Positions 16,102 to 25,490 of a stretch of DNA of 37,571 nt are shown piece by piece (the stretch's first letter is position 1; every line of letters begins with the position of its first letter). A model generated the notes under the pieces. It did no database searches, was not told where the DNA came from, and saw only the letters and a program-made list of their open reading frames with translations. A program made the position numbers and the translations under genes. Location: assembly GCA_027069285.1 (NCBI GenBank), contig JALXEW010000273.1:1-37571 (forward strand). The letters run 5' to 3'. The DNA is from Ardenticatenia bacterium (GTDB lineage Bacteria; Chloroflexota; Anaerolineae; Aggregatilineales; JALXEW01).

Positions 16102-16494
16102 ATGTACCAATACACCATCATAGTCGGAAACCTGGGCCGCGATCCGGAACTCAGATATACCGGGCGCGGCGATGCCGTCTGTAGCTTCACCGTGGCCGTC
16201 AACCGCCGCTGGACCGATCCGCAAACCTCGGAACTGAAAGAGAAAACCACATGGTTCAGGGTATCGGCCTGGGGCAGATTGGCCGAGACAGCAGCCCAGT
16301 ACCTGCGCAAAGGATCGAAAGTCCTCGTGACCGGCTCGGTTGATGCCTCTGCCTGGATAACTCAGGAGGGCGAGCCTCGTGCCACATTGGAACTACGGGC
16401 CTGGACGATCAGATTCCTGGATAGCCGCCGCGACGTCGAACCGGAAGGTGCGCCCGAACCCCCGCCGGAGGAACTGGGCGACATCCCGTTCTAA
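16102..16494 (+). CDS. ssb: Single-stranded DNA-binding protein
   Basis: A 130-residue SSB that binds single-stranded DNA in replication, recombination and repair. The OB-fold begins MYQYTIIVGNLGRDPELRY, with the conserved WFRVSAWGRLAE and YLRKGSKVLVTG. After a short Pro/Glu linker it ends in the acidic tip GDIPF, the site that recruits partner proteins. GGAGTGAATT precedes the ATG. It is placed 83 bases upstream of the DUF3467-translin operon, separated by a strong hairpin (16537-16563), so read-through may be limited or regulated. It could also be a second SSB of the genome; this cannot be told from the window. Confidence 0.95.
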   Translation: MYQYTIIVGNLGRDPELRYTGRGDAVCSFTVAVNRRWTDPQTSELKEKTTWFRVSAWGRLAETAAQYLRKGSKVLVTGSVDASAWITQEGEPRATLELRAWTIRFLDSRRDVEPEGAPEPPPEELGDIPF

Positions 16495-16536
16495 CCTGGG
16501 CGCGCGGGCCTGCAAACGCCTGAGTACCCGATAACT

Positions 16537-16563
16537 GCCGGGCCGTCCTCATACCGGCCCGGC
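16537..16563 (+). terminator. Perfect GC hairpin between ssb and the DUF3467 gene
   Basis: GCCGGGCCG (16537-16545) pairs perfectly with CGGCCCGGC (16555-16563) around a nine-base loop. No T-tract follows, and the GGAGG ribosome binding site of the next gene comes four bases later. It could be an attenuator, an mRNA stabiliser or an inefficient terminator. Confidence 0.45.
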
Positions 16564-16577
16564 CATCGGAGGTCGAA

Positions 16578-16916
16578 ATGAGCAAATCACCAAATCCGCG
16601 CCAGCTGAAACTGGAGATACCCGCCTCGGTGAACGCCACATATGCCAACTTCGTATTGATAAGCCACTCGCCGTCCGAATTCGTGCTGGACTTCGCGCAG
16701 ATATTGCCAGGGGTACCGCAGGCGCGGGTTTTCGCCAGGATCGTGCTCACCCCCACCAACGCCAAACTGCTTTACGACGCCCTGGGCGCGAACCTGGAAA
16801 AATACGAAGCCAAATTCTCCAAGATCAAAACCCCGCCCAGGCCGCCGTCCCTGGCCGATCAACTTTTCAGCAGCGTCAAACCACCTGAGCCACCTGAAAG
16901 CGGAGGCGAGGAGTGA
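16578..16916 (+). CDS. DUF3467 family protein
   Basis: A 112-residue protein that I recognise as DUF3467 from the core ANFVLISHSPSEFVLDFAQILPG and the following RIVLTPTNAKLLYDALGANLEKYE. The family is small, widespread in bacteria and of unknown function; it is predicted to be soluble. The C-terminal 25 residues are Pro/Glu-rich and probably disordered. GGAGGTCGAA precedes the ATG. The stop overlaps the start of the translin gene (GTGA), the first of a chain of overlapping genes, so the product is likely made in step with translin and the nuclease halves. Confidence 0.88.
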   Translation: MSKSPNPRQLKLEIPASVNATYANFVLISHSPSEFVLDFAQILPGVPQARVFARIVLTPTNAKLLYDALGANLEKYEAKFSKIKTPPRPPSLADQLFSSVKPPEPPESGGEE

Positions 16917-17572
16917 GCCTGCGTGAGACGACTGCCATCCTGAGCGAGATCGGCGAGCGGATACGCGAGGGCATGGAAGAGAAAAACCACGCCCGCGAGA
17001 TCGCGCTCGAACGCTCCCGCCACCTCATCCGCTTCTGCGCCACCGCCATCCAGGCCGTTCACAGGGGCGATTGGGAGACGGCAGAACTCCACCTGGCCGA
17101 AGCGGAAAAAGTAGCGACCGAACTTCTTGCCGAGACCGAGGCACATCCGGACATACGCTCCGCCGGATATACCCAGGATGCTCTCAAAGAATACGCCGAA
17201 GCGCGTCTCACATACGCCTTTGTCAGGGACATAGCCCCCCCGTCGCCAAGTGAGATATTAGTCGATGGAGCGGCCTACCTCAACGGCCTGGCAGAGGCCG
17301 CCTCGGAACTGCGCCGCAGCATCCTGGACCTTATCCGCAGAGACCAATTTAGCGAGGCCGAAAGACTCCTGGCGCTCATGGACGGGGTATACGGCCTGCT
17401 CGTCACGTTTGACTTCCCGGACATGATCTCCGGCGGGCTGAGACGCCGGGTGGATTCAATGCGCATGGTACTCGAACGTACCCGTGGTGACCTGACCGTC
17501 GCGTTGCGCCAGCAGAACTTGCAAGAGGCCCTGCGCCGTCTCGAATCCCGGCTGAGAGAGGATGAGCGGTGA
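16913..17572 (+). CDS. Translin family protein
   Basis: A 219-residue, almost entirely helical protein of the translin/TRAX family. Landmarks are AREIALERSRHLIRFCATAIQAVHRGDW near the start, YAEARLTYAF, PSPSEILVDGAAYLNGLAEAASELRR and MDGVYGLLVTFDFPD...LRRRVDSMRMVLERTRGDL near the end. These are the best conserved parts of the family as I know it. Eukaryotic translin binds single-stranded nucleic acid and, with TRAX, forms an RNase; the bacterial members are poorly studied. The start is GTG at 16913, overlapping the DUF3467 stop. Its 3' end overlaps the first Cas4-like half by four bases. Confidence 0.85.
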   Translation: MSLRETTAILSEIGERIREGMEEKNHAREIALERSRHLIRFCATAIQAVHRGDWETAELHLAEAEKVATELLAETEAHPDIRSAGYTQDALKEYAEARLTYAFVRDIAPPSPSEILVDGAAYLNGLAEAASELRRSILDLIRRDQFSEAERLLALMDGVYGLLVTFDFPDMISGGLRRRVDSMRMVLERTRGDLTVALRQQNLQEALRRLESRLREDER

Positions 17573-17813
17573 GCGGCAACCCCCAGATCATCAGGGCGAG
17601 TGAAGTGGGCAGATACGTCTATTGCAACCGCGCGTGGTGGTACATGCGGCAGGGCATCGAACCTTCCAATCTGGCCGAAATGGCCGCCGGGAGCCGGTAC
17701 CATCACCTGCACGGATTGCGCGTGAGGGCAGCACGGATCATGGCGATCCTGGCCGTTACCCTGCTCGTCATCGGAGTCGTGCTTACCGTGATCGTGTGGC
17801 TGCTCGGAGGGGT

Positions 17814-17820
<7 letters not shown>
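17569..17820 (+). CDS. Cas4-like nuclease, N-terminal half (first Fe-S cysteine plus a C-terminal membrane helix)
   Basis: An 83-residue protein starting at GTG 17569, overlapping the translin stop. Residues 7-25 (IIRASEVGRYVYCNRAWWY) match the beginning of Cas4/Dna2-type nucleases, where a Cys followed by an aromatic-rich segment gives the first of four Fe-S ligands. After about 35 polar residues the chain ends in one strong transmembrane helix (about residues 57-80, rich in Ile, Leu and Val). The catalytic core is missing here; it is encoded by the next gene, whose start overlaps this stop (ATGGTGA). The two products probably form one membrane-bound nuclease. Confidence 0.75.
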
Positions 17821-19447
<1,627 letters not shown>

Positions 19448-19524
19448 AGCGCCTGTCCGCTTCTACTTTTGAGCGCTCGCGAACCCATCTACCACCGTAT
19501 TCCGGAGGGGCTTATACGTTCTGA

Positions 19525-21537
19525 TCATCTCTGCTTCGAGAGGAGCAACTCCTCCACCTCTCGCGCCACACGCTCCGCCGTAAAGCCGAACTTCTCTGCC
19601 AGCACCTTATACGGCGCCGAGGCCCCGAACCTCTCCACCGTCACATAGCGCCCGTTATTTCCGCCATATCGGCACCATCCCTGCGATACCCCTGCCTCGA
19701 CCACCACGCGGGCGGTGACGGTTGGTGGCAGGACGGCGTCCTTGTAGTCTTGTGGCTGCTCCTCGAAAAGCTCCCAACTGGGCATACTGATCACACGGGT
19801 TCTGATCCCCTTTCGGGCCAGCTCGGACTGAGCTTCCAGGGCCAGGGCCACCTCTGAGCCGCTGGCGATGATCAGCGCCTGCGGCTCCCCCTCGCAGTCC
19901 GAGATCACATAAGCGCCTCGTGCCAACCCGGATGCCGGGGATAACTTCGACCTATCCAGGACCGGCACTCCCTGTCTGGTCAGCGCCAGCGCCACCGGGC
20001 CGGATGCCCGTAGTGCGGCCTTCCATGCCTCGACCGTTTCATTAGCGTCGGCTGGCCGGATCACGGTCAGACCTGGGATGGCGCGGAGCGCTGCCAGATG
20101 CTCGACCGGTTGGTGGGTGGGGCCGTCCTCGCCCACGAAGATGCTATCATGCGTGAAGACATAGATCACGTGCAGGTGCGCCAATGCCGCGATTCTGATC
20201 GAAGGTCGCATATAATCGGAAAAGACCATGAACGTGGCGCCGTATGGAATCAACCCGCCGTGGTAGGCCATCCCGTTCAAGATCGCGCCCATAGCGTGCT
20301 CACGCACCCCAAAGTGCAGATTGCGTCCGCCTGGGGTATGTGGCCCGAAGTCATCCTCACCGTTCATCAATGTCTTAGTCGAGGGCGCCAAATCTGCCGA
20401 CCCGCCGATCAGATTCGGGATACGCCCGGCCAGCGCGTTTATCGTCGCCCCGGAAGCCTTCCTCGTGGCGACGGAGGGAGCTTCTGATGGGGAGAATGTG
20501 GGCAGATCGGCGTCCCAATCCGGCGGCAACTCGCCGGCGAAGAAGCGCTCGAACTCGTCGGCCAGGCGCGGGTACTTCTCCCGGTAAGCCTCGAACCGCC
20601 TTTGCCAGTCGGATTCCGCCTGCTTCCCCTTCTCTATCGCCTGTCGGTAGAATGTCAGCACCTCGTCCGGCACGTAAAAAGGCGGCTCCAGCGGCCATCC
20701 GAGCTTCTTCTTAGTCAGCATCACCTCTTCCTCGCCCAATGGGGAGCCATGCACCTCAGGCGTATCGGCCTTATGGGGACTGCCGTATCCGATCGTGGTA
20801 CGGACTATGATCAGGGATGGGCGTGGATCGGCCTTTGCCGACCGGATCGCCGTGGCTATCGCTTCCACGTTATTCCCATCTTCAACCCGGCTCACATGCC
20901 AGCCATAAGCGGCAAACCTGGCGCCCACATCCTCGGTGAACGTCAGCCCCGTGCGGCCCTCGATAGTGATACGGTTATCGTCGTAGAGCACTATCAGCTT
21001 CCCCAGCTGCAAATGTCCGGCCAGGGATGCTGCCTCCGAGGCGACCCCTTCCATCATATCGCCGTCGCTGGCGAGCACGTAAGTATAATGGTCTACGATC
21101 TCATGTCCGGGCCGGTTGAAGTAAGCTGCCAAATATCGCTCGGCCATTGCCATACCGACCCCATTGCCCACCCCCTGGCCGAGCGGACCGGTAGTCGTCT
21201 CCACGCCGGGGGTTAAATGGCTTTCCGGGTGTCCGGGCGTCAGGCTTCCCCACTGGCGGAAGTTCTTGATCTCATCCAGCGGCAGGTCATACCCGGTCAG
21301 GTAAAGCAGGGCATAAAGCAGCATCGATCCGTGCCCGGCTGAAAGCACAAACCTATCGCGGTCGGGCCAATTGGGATTTGCGGGATTATGCTTAAGGAAT
21401 CTGCTCCAGATGGTATACGCCATCGGTGCGGCCCCAAGTGGCAATCCCGGATGTCCGGAATTTGCCTTCTGGATCGCCTCGATGGCCAGGACCCGTAATG
21501 CGTTAATCGCAGTTCGTTCCAACTTTTCGCGGTGCAT
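19525..21537 (-). CDS. tkt: Transketolase
   Basis: A thiamine diphosphate enzyme of the non-oxidative pentose phosphate pathway, transferring two-carbon units between sugar phosphates. The 670-residue length is standard. Landmarks are [21 protein letters not shown] near the start, [24 protein letters not shown], the ThDP/Mg motif [13 protein letters not shown], and [20 protein letters not shown] in the pyrimidine domain. TAGGAGTATCGCCG precedes the ATG. It follows the SPFH gene by 33 bases on the minus strand and is probably co-transcribed with it. Confidence 0.97.
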   Translation of the reverse strand: MHREKLERTAINALRVLAIEAIQKANSGHPGLPLGAAPMAYTIWSRFLKHNPANPNWPDRDRFVLSAGHGSMLLYALLYLTGYDLPLDEIKNFRQWGSLTPGHPESHLTPGVETTTGPLGQGVGNGVGMAMAERYLAAYFNRPGHEIVDHYTYVLASDGDMMEGVASEAASLAGHLQLGKLIVLYDDNRITIEGRTGLTFTEDVGARFAAYGWHVSRVEDGNNVEAIATAIRSAKADPRPSLIIVRTTIGYGSPHKADTPEVHGSPLGEEEVMLTKKKLGWPLEPPFYVPDEVLTFYRQAIEKGKQAESDWQRRFEAYREKYPRLADEFERFFAGELPPDWDADLPTFSPSEAPSVATRKASGATINALAGRIPNLIGGSADLAPSTKTLMNGEDDFGPHTPGGRNLHFGVREHAMGAILNGMAYHGGLIPYGATFMVFSDYMRPSIRIAALAHLHVIYVFTHDSIFVGEDGPTHQPVEHLAALRAIPGLTVIRPADANETVEAWKAALRASGPVALALTRQGVPVLDRSKLSPASGLARGAYVISDCEGEPQALIIASGSEVALALEAQSELARKGIRTRVISMPSWELFEEQPQDYKDAVLPPTVTARVVVEAGVSQGWCRYGGNNGRYVTVERFGASAPYKVLAEKFGFTAERVAREVEELLLSKQR

Positions 21538-21570
21538 CGGCGATACTCCTATGACAGCATCCCTCGGTGA

Positions 21571-22620
21571 CTACTCCCCGGTACCCTCGGCGCCGGCCTC
21601 ATTAGCTCCCAGGCTTTCCAACAAGTTCCCGCCCCCGAAGCTCTCCAGACTTTGGAGATCGAACAGGAACGGTGAATCGGCTGGCAGGATTATCAGCCTC
21701 ACATTATCCGCCAGCAAATCCACGTAGCGGTACAAGATCAATTGTGGATTCTCCTGGAGCACCTCGTTGATCATACGGAGGGCCTCGGCTTCGGCCTCGG
21801 CGCGGATCAATGTGGCCTGGGCCTCGCCCTCGGCCTGGATTCTGGCGGCATCGGCCACGCCCTGAGCCGAGATCCTGGCGCGTTCGGCCTCATTACGGGC
21901 GCGTTCCGCCTCCTGCTCCGCGACCTGCTTGGCCTCGATTGCGGCCACGAATTCCTGGCTGAACGTGATATTACGCAGGATGACATCGATCAGCAGGAAC
22001 CCCTCATCCTCAAGGCGGGGTCGCAGCGTCTCCTCGATCTGATCCGGCAGCGAGCCGCGATTCTGATAGACTTCCTCGACCGACATCCCGGCTATCGCAT
22101 TCCTTATCTCCTCCCTGACGGCAGGCACCACCAGTCCGTCGACATAACCCTGTTGCCAGCGCTTATGTACCTCGTTAACCCTGGCGGGGTCTATGGCGAA
22201 TATCACCGTCGCGTCTATCGAGACCTGCTGGCCGTCGCGCGTCAGCGCCACCACGGCTGAGCGGCCCGGTATATTCGAGGCGGCCAGCATATCAACCGTC
22301 TGGCGGCTGGTTGAGTATATAGTGGGGGCGTCGATGAACGGGATCACCCAATGCAACCCCGGCCCCAGGGGCTGATCCAGCAGCGAATCGGCATCGCCCC
22401 CTAGTCTCCTGAAGACCACCGACACCTCATTTGGCTGCACCTCGATCAGCCCGGCATTAACGATCGTCAACAACGAACCGGACAGGACACCGGCGATTAT
22501 CAGCCCGAATGCCAGCTTGCGCGGCGCATTGGAGCGGCTTATTGCCATCGCCGTCATTATCACTCCCAGCACAGCCAGTCCCCAGCCCACCATCGCCATC
22601 ACACTTATCAGCTCGGTCAT
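21571..22620 (-). CDS. SPFH/band 7 (prohibitin/stomatin-like) membrane protein
   Basis: A 349-residue protein with two N-terminal membrane helices (about residues 5-27 and 36-58). A band-7 domain follows (VQPNEVSVVFRRLGG...GLHWVIPFIDAPTIYSTSRQTVDM), then a long charged Ala/Glu coiled coil (EQEAERARNEAERARISAQ) and a Gly/Glu-rich tail. SPFH proteins form large membrane rings that organise lipids or control membrane proteases such as FtsH; the exact role here is open. The start follows GGAGGTATAGACCC, with a TATAAT box about 37 bases upstream on the minus strand. It precedes tkt. Confidence 0.92.
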   Translation of the reverse strand: MTELISVMAMVGWGLAVLGVIMTAMAISRSNAPRKLAFGLIIAGVLSGSLLTIVNAGLIEVQPNEVSVVFRRLGGDADSLLDQPLGPGLHWVIPFIDAPTIYSTSRQTVDMLAASNIPGRSAVVALTRDGQQVSIDATVIFAIDPARVNEVHKRWQQGYVDGLVVPAVREEIRNAIAGMSVEEVYQNRGSLPDQIEETLRPRLEDEGFLLIDVILRNITFSQEFVAAIEAKQVAEQEAERARNEAERARISAQGVADAARIQAEGEAQATLIRAEAEAEALRMINEVLQENPQLILYRYVDLLADNVRLIILPADSPFLFDLQSLESFGGGNLLESLGANEAGAEGTGE

Positions 22621-22656
22621 GGGTCTATACCTCCTGCGTGTTCGAGTTTATTGGGG

Positions 22657-22662
22657 ATTATA
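22657..22662 (-). promoter_or_regulatory. Candidate -10 box for the SPFH gene
   Basis: A perfect TATAAT on the minus strand, 37-42 bases upstream of the SPFH start codon. The -35 region is poor (CGCTAT or TCGCTA), so only the -10 box is listed. Confidence 0.4.
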
Positions 22663-22753
22663 GCCGACCTCGTCGCCTTATAGCGAGCGGAGCAGGGTGG
22701 GGCCGATGCCGGGACAAGCCCCCACGCCTGCACCGATTGGGCATCTTCCCGAT

Positions 22754-22782
22754 TTTACACGATATATCTCACCGGTTAAAAT
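22754..22782 (+). promoter_or_regulatory. Candidate promoter of the GNAT acetyltransferase gene, very close to its start codon
   Basis: TTTACA (22754-22759) and TAAAAT (22777-22782) are separated by 17 bases. The start codon at 22793 is only ten bases beyond the -10 box, so the transcript would have a leader of a few bases at most. Confidence 0.5.
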
Positions 22783-22792
22783 CAAAGGCGCT

Positions 22793-23341
22793 ATGGAAAA
22801 GAAACGGCAATGGTCTGTGAGAGAGGCCCTGGCATCCGATCTGCCTCAGTGCCAGGGACTCGATCACGCATACGAGACCGATTACGTATGGCAAATGGAA
22901 TTTCACGAGGAGAACGGGCGGATAAGCATAGCCTTTCGCACCGCCCGACTACCTCGTACCATGCGCGTGGTCTACCCCAGGGGGCCGGATACCCTGGAAG
23001 CAGTCTGGGAGCGCCATGATTGCTTCCTGGTAGCCGAGGATGATGGCCGCATACTCGGCTACCTGACCATGCGCGAGATAATCTCACGTTCCACCGCCTG
23101 GGTGGAGGACCTGGTAGTTGGGTCGGAGTGGAGACGCCGGGGAGTGGGGAGCGCCCTGCTTGCGGCAGCCGAGCGTTGGGCCTACGAGCGTGGCCTCCAG
23201 AGGATAACCCTGGAGACCCAGACCAAAAACTACCCGGCCATCTGCTTTTGTCAAAAACACGGCATGGTCTTTTGCGGCTACAATGACCGTTACTACCCCA
23301 ACCAGGACATCGCCGTCTTCTTCTGCCGGGAGCTGAGGTGA
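22793..23341 (+). CDS. GNAT family N-acetyltransferase
   Basis: A 182-residue acetyltransferase of the Gcn5-related (RimI-like) superfamily. The acetyl-CoA site is WRRRGVGSALLAAAERWAYERGL, preceded by the beta-strand VEDLVVGSEW and followed by LETQTKNYPAICFCQKHGMVFCGYNDRYY, the typical end of a GNAT domain. The N-terminal half (about 70 residues with FHEENGRISIAFRTARLP) is less typical and may define the substrate, which is unknown. The ATG at 22793 is used; the frame is open further upstream but crosses the promoter. It precedes the membrane GAF-HTH regulator by 23 bases. Confidence 0.88.
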   Translation: MEKKRQWSVREALASDLPQCQGLDHAYETDYVWQMEFHEENGRISIAFRTARLPRTMRVVYPRGPDTLEAVWERHDCFLVAEDDGRILGYLTMREIISRSTAWVEDLVVGSEWRRRGVGSALLAAAERWAYERGLQRITLETQTKNYPAICFCQKHGMVFCGYNDRYYPNQDIAVFFCRELR

Positions 23342-23364
23342 GCCGGATGTGCGGAGGTTAGGAG

Positions 23365-25362
23365 GTGTCTGCAGTAGCGATCAGGACGCTTGAGAGCCTG
23401 AACGAAACCCTCACAGCGGCCATAGTGATAATGGCGGCATCCATACTCCTGCACTTTCTCATTTACGGGCTACGCGAGATGGTTCCGCGTGCCGCCATAG
23501 TGCTATTAGGGCTGGTCACGATCTCATACGTTTGCGACGTTTTCCTCTCGATGGGGCCTTCCCCCGTCTCCGCTGCCGGATGGCTGAGATTCCAATGGAT
23601 TGGGATCGCATTAGTGCCGGCGGCCATGTTTCAACTTTCGGACGCATTGCTTGCCACCACCGGCCTGATCTCCAGATGGCGTCGTCGCACCGCCACCGTC
23701 ATCTTCTACATCATCGGCCTGACCCTGGCAGGTGCCGCCATCACATCGGATAACGTCGTACACGGCCTGGAAATGACCCCCGTCCCCCACATGAAGCCCG
23801 GCCCCTGGTTCCCGGCCTTCCTGCTCTACTTTGGGCTTGCGTTAGTGCTGGCGATGCACAACGTCCGGCGTGCCAGGCGCAGATGCCTCACCACCCCCAC
23901 CTACCGTCGGATGACATACCTGTTAGTCTCATTCCCCACCCCGGCACTGGGCCTGTTCCCATACTCCCTGCTTTTCACCGATCCCTCTCCGGGCAACACC
24001 ATACTATTCCTGCTCATGCTCAACGTGGGCAACCTGGGCATGGTGCTGATGCTGGCATTCATGGCATATCCGCTGGCGTTTTTCGGCACCACAGTACCGG
24101 ATCGTGTTCTCAAGGCCAGACTGCTGCAATTCATGTTGCGCGGACCGGTCATAGGCGTCATCGTCCTGGGAGTGATACTGCTATTGCCACAAGCCGGGAG
24201 AGTTCTGGGGCTACCGGGTGAGGAATTCATGCCTTTTGCAGCCGTCGGCGCCCTGTTGATTTGGGAATGGGCGGTCACATGGGCCTGGCCACATCTGGAG
24301 CGCCTGCTTATCTACACAGACGATCAGGAAGAGGCACGCCGCATACAAGAGCTAGGCCGCAGGCTACTGACCCGTGCCGACCTGGCCCAATTACTGGAAG
24401 CGATACTCGCATCAGTCTGCGATTACCTGCGGGCGCCTTCGGCGTTCGTACTTGGGGTCAACGGCGACGGTTTCAAATTGGAGCAATCGGTCGGGCGGCT
24501 GGAAATGAACGGTAACTGGACGGAAGCCCCGGAGCTGATCGCCCTTGCGAGGATCGACCCCGCAGAGGCGGACGCCCTGCCCGATGGGATAGAGCGCTAT
24601 GGTGACATATTCAGCTGGCAGGGGTATTGGCTTATCCGGCTCGAAGCCAGGCGTGGCCTCGAATCACGGTTAGTTGGCCTCATGGGCGTGCGTGCCAGGG
24701 CGCGGTACCCAGACCTGGAGTATGAGGAGTGGGAGATATTGAGAACCCTTGCCGATAGGGCCGCCGATGCCCTGGACGACAGGCGCCTGCAACAGGAGGT
24801 ATTCGCCTCCCTGGAGGGACTCCTGCCGGAGATCGAAGCCATCCAGAAATGGCGTGGTGAGGCCAGATACGGGCATTTCCCCTCCATATCACCGAACGGG
24901 CGGGCGCCCGAAAGCCCCGACTTCGTGACAATGGTCAAAGGGGCGCTCACCCACTACTGGGGCGGCCCCAGACTCAGCCAAAGCCCACTATTGCAACTGG
25001 AAATAGTCAGGCAGGCACTTGCCGAAAACGACAACAACCCCACCAGAGCGCTACGTGCAGTCCTGCACCGCGCCATAGAGAAGCTGCGGCCCGAAGGCGA
25101 ACGCAGCATGACCGCTGCCGAGTGGCTGCTTTACAACATACTCGACCTGCGATTCGTGCAGGGGCGCAAAGTCAAAGACGTCGCCCGGCGCCTGGCCATG
25201 AGCGAATCCGACCTGTATCGCAAACAGCGCGTTGCCGTCGAGGAAGTCGCCAGGGCAATTGCGGATATGGAACGAACGCTGACCGGCTCCGACGAGACCC
25301 TACGCCAACTGGCCGGCGCCTCGGCAGATGAAACCAATACCGGTAGGGATAATGCCGCATGA
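23365..25362 (+). CDS. Membrane-bound GAF/HTH regulator with histidine-kinase-like 7TM region (no kinase domain)
   Basis: A 665-residue protein starting at GTG 23365, six bases after GGAGGT. Residues 1-320 contain about eight membrane helices and resemble the N-terminal 7TM region of Chloroflexota sensor kinases. A GAF-like domain follows (about 335-475; RRLLTRADLAQLLEAILASVCDYLRAPSAFVLG). No H-box or ATPase motif is present. Instead the C-terminus carries a helical region and a helix-turn-helix-like segment, RFVQGRKVKDVARRLAMSESDLYRKQ, similar in style to sigma region 4 or LuxR HTHs. I infer a one-component, membrane-tethered transcription regulator. It may control itself, the acetyltransferase or the following clpB operon. 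Confidence 0.75.
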   Translation: MSAVAIRTLESLNETLTAAIVIMAASILLHFLIYGLREMVPRAAIVLLGLVTISYVCDVFLSMGPSPVSAAGWLRFQWIGIALVPAAMFQLSDALLATTGLISRWRRRTATVIFYIIGLTLAGAAITSDNVVHGLEMTPVPHMKPGPWFPAFLLYFGLALVLAMHNVRRARRRCLTTPTYRRMTYLLVSFPTPALGLFPYSLLFTDPSPGNTILFLLMLNVGNLGMVLMLAFMAYPLAFFGTTVPDRVLKARLLQFMLRGPVIGVIVLGVILLLPQAGRVLGLPGEEFMPFAAVGALLIWEWAVTWAWPHLERLLIYTDDQEEARRIQELGRRLLTRADLAQLLEAILASVCDYLRAPSAFVLGVNGDGFKLEQSVGRLEMNGNWTEAPELIALARIDPAEADALPDGIERYGDIFSWQGYWLIRLEARRGLESRLVGLMGVRARARYPDLEYEEWEILRTLADRAADALDDRRLQQEVFASLEGLLPEIEAIQKWRGEARYGHFPSISPNGRAPESPDFVTMVKGALTHYWGGPRLSQSPLLQLEIVRQALAENDNNPTRALRAVLHRAIEKLRPEGERSMTAAEWLLYNILDLRFVQGRKVKDVARRLAMSESDLYRKQRVAVEEVARAIADMERTLTGSDETLRQLAGASADETNTGRDNAA

Positions 25363-25421
25363 CCGCCATACCTGCCTCCGGGTTACGGCGTCCGGTGGCT
25401 TCTTACGAGTCTCTGATACGG

Positions 25422-25440
25422 CGCTAATGTCTCGCTAATG
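25422..25440 (+). repeat. Direct repeat CGCTAATG (x2, 11-base period) upstream of clpB
   Basis: CGCTAATG occurs at 25422-25429 and again at 25433-25440, one helical turn apart, about 50 bases before the clpB start. GTCTCG (25429-25434) and CGAGAC (25462-25467) also form an inverted repeat in this 128-base gap. It may be an operator; no CIRCE or HAIR element is seen. Confidence 0.4.
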
Positions 25441-25490
25441 CCGGTGCCATACACTGCTTTGCGAGACAATCGAAAGCGAGAGGTGGTGTT

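Noticed and set aside
17622-17813. The open upstream extension of the catalytic Cas4-like half
   Set aside because: It overlaps the other half in another frame and is Arg/Ala-rich without homology; the ATG or GTG at 17814-17817 has a good ribosome binding site.
25363-25490. A CIRCE (HrcA) or HAIR (HspR) operator before clpB
   Set aside because: The characteristic TTAGCACTC or CTTGAGT inverted repeats are not present.
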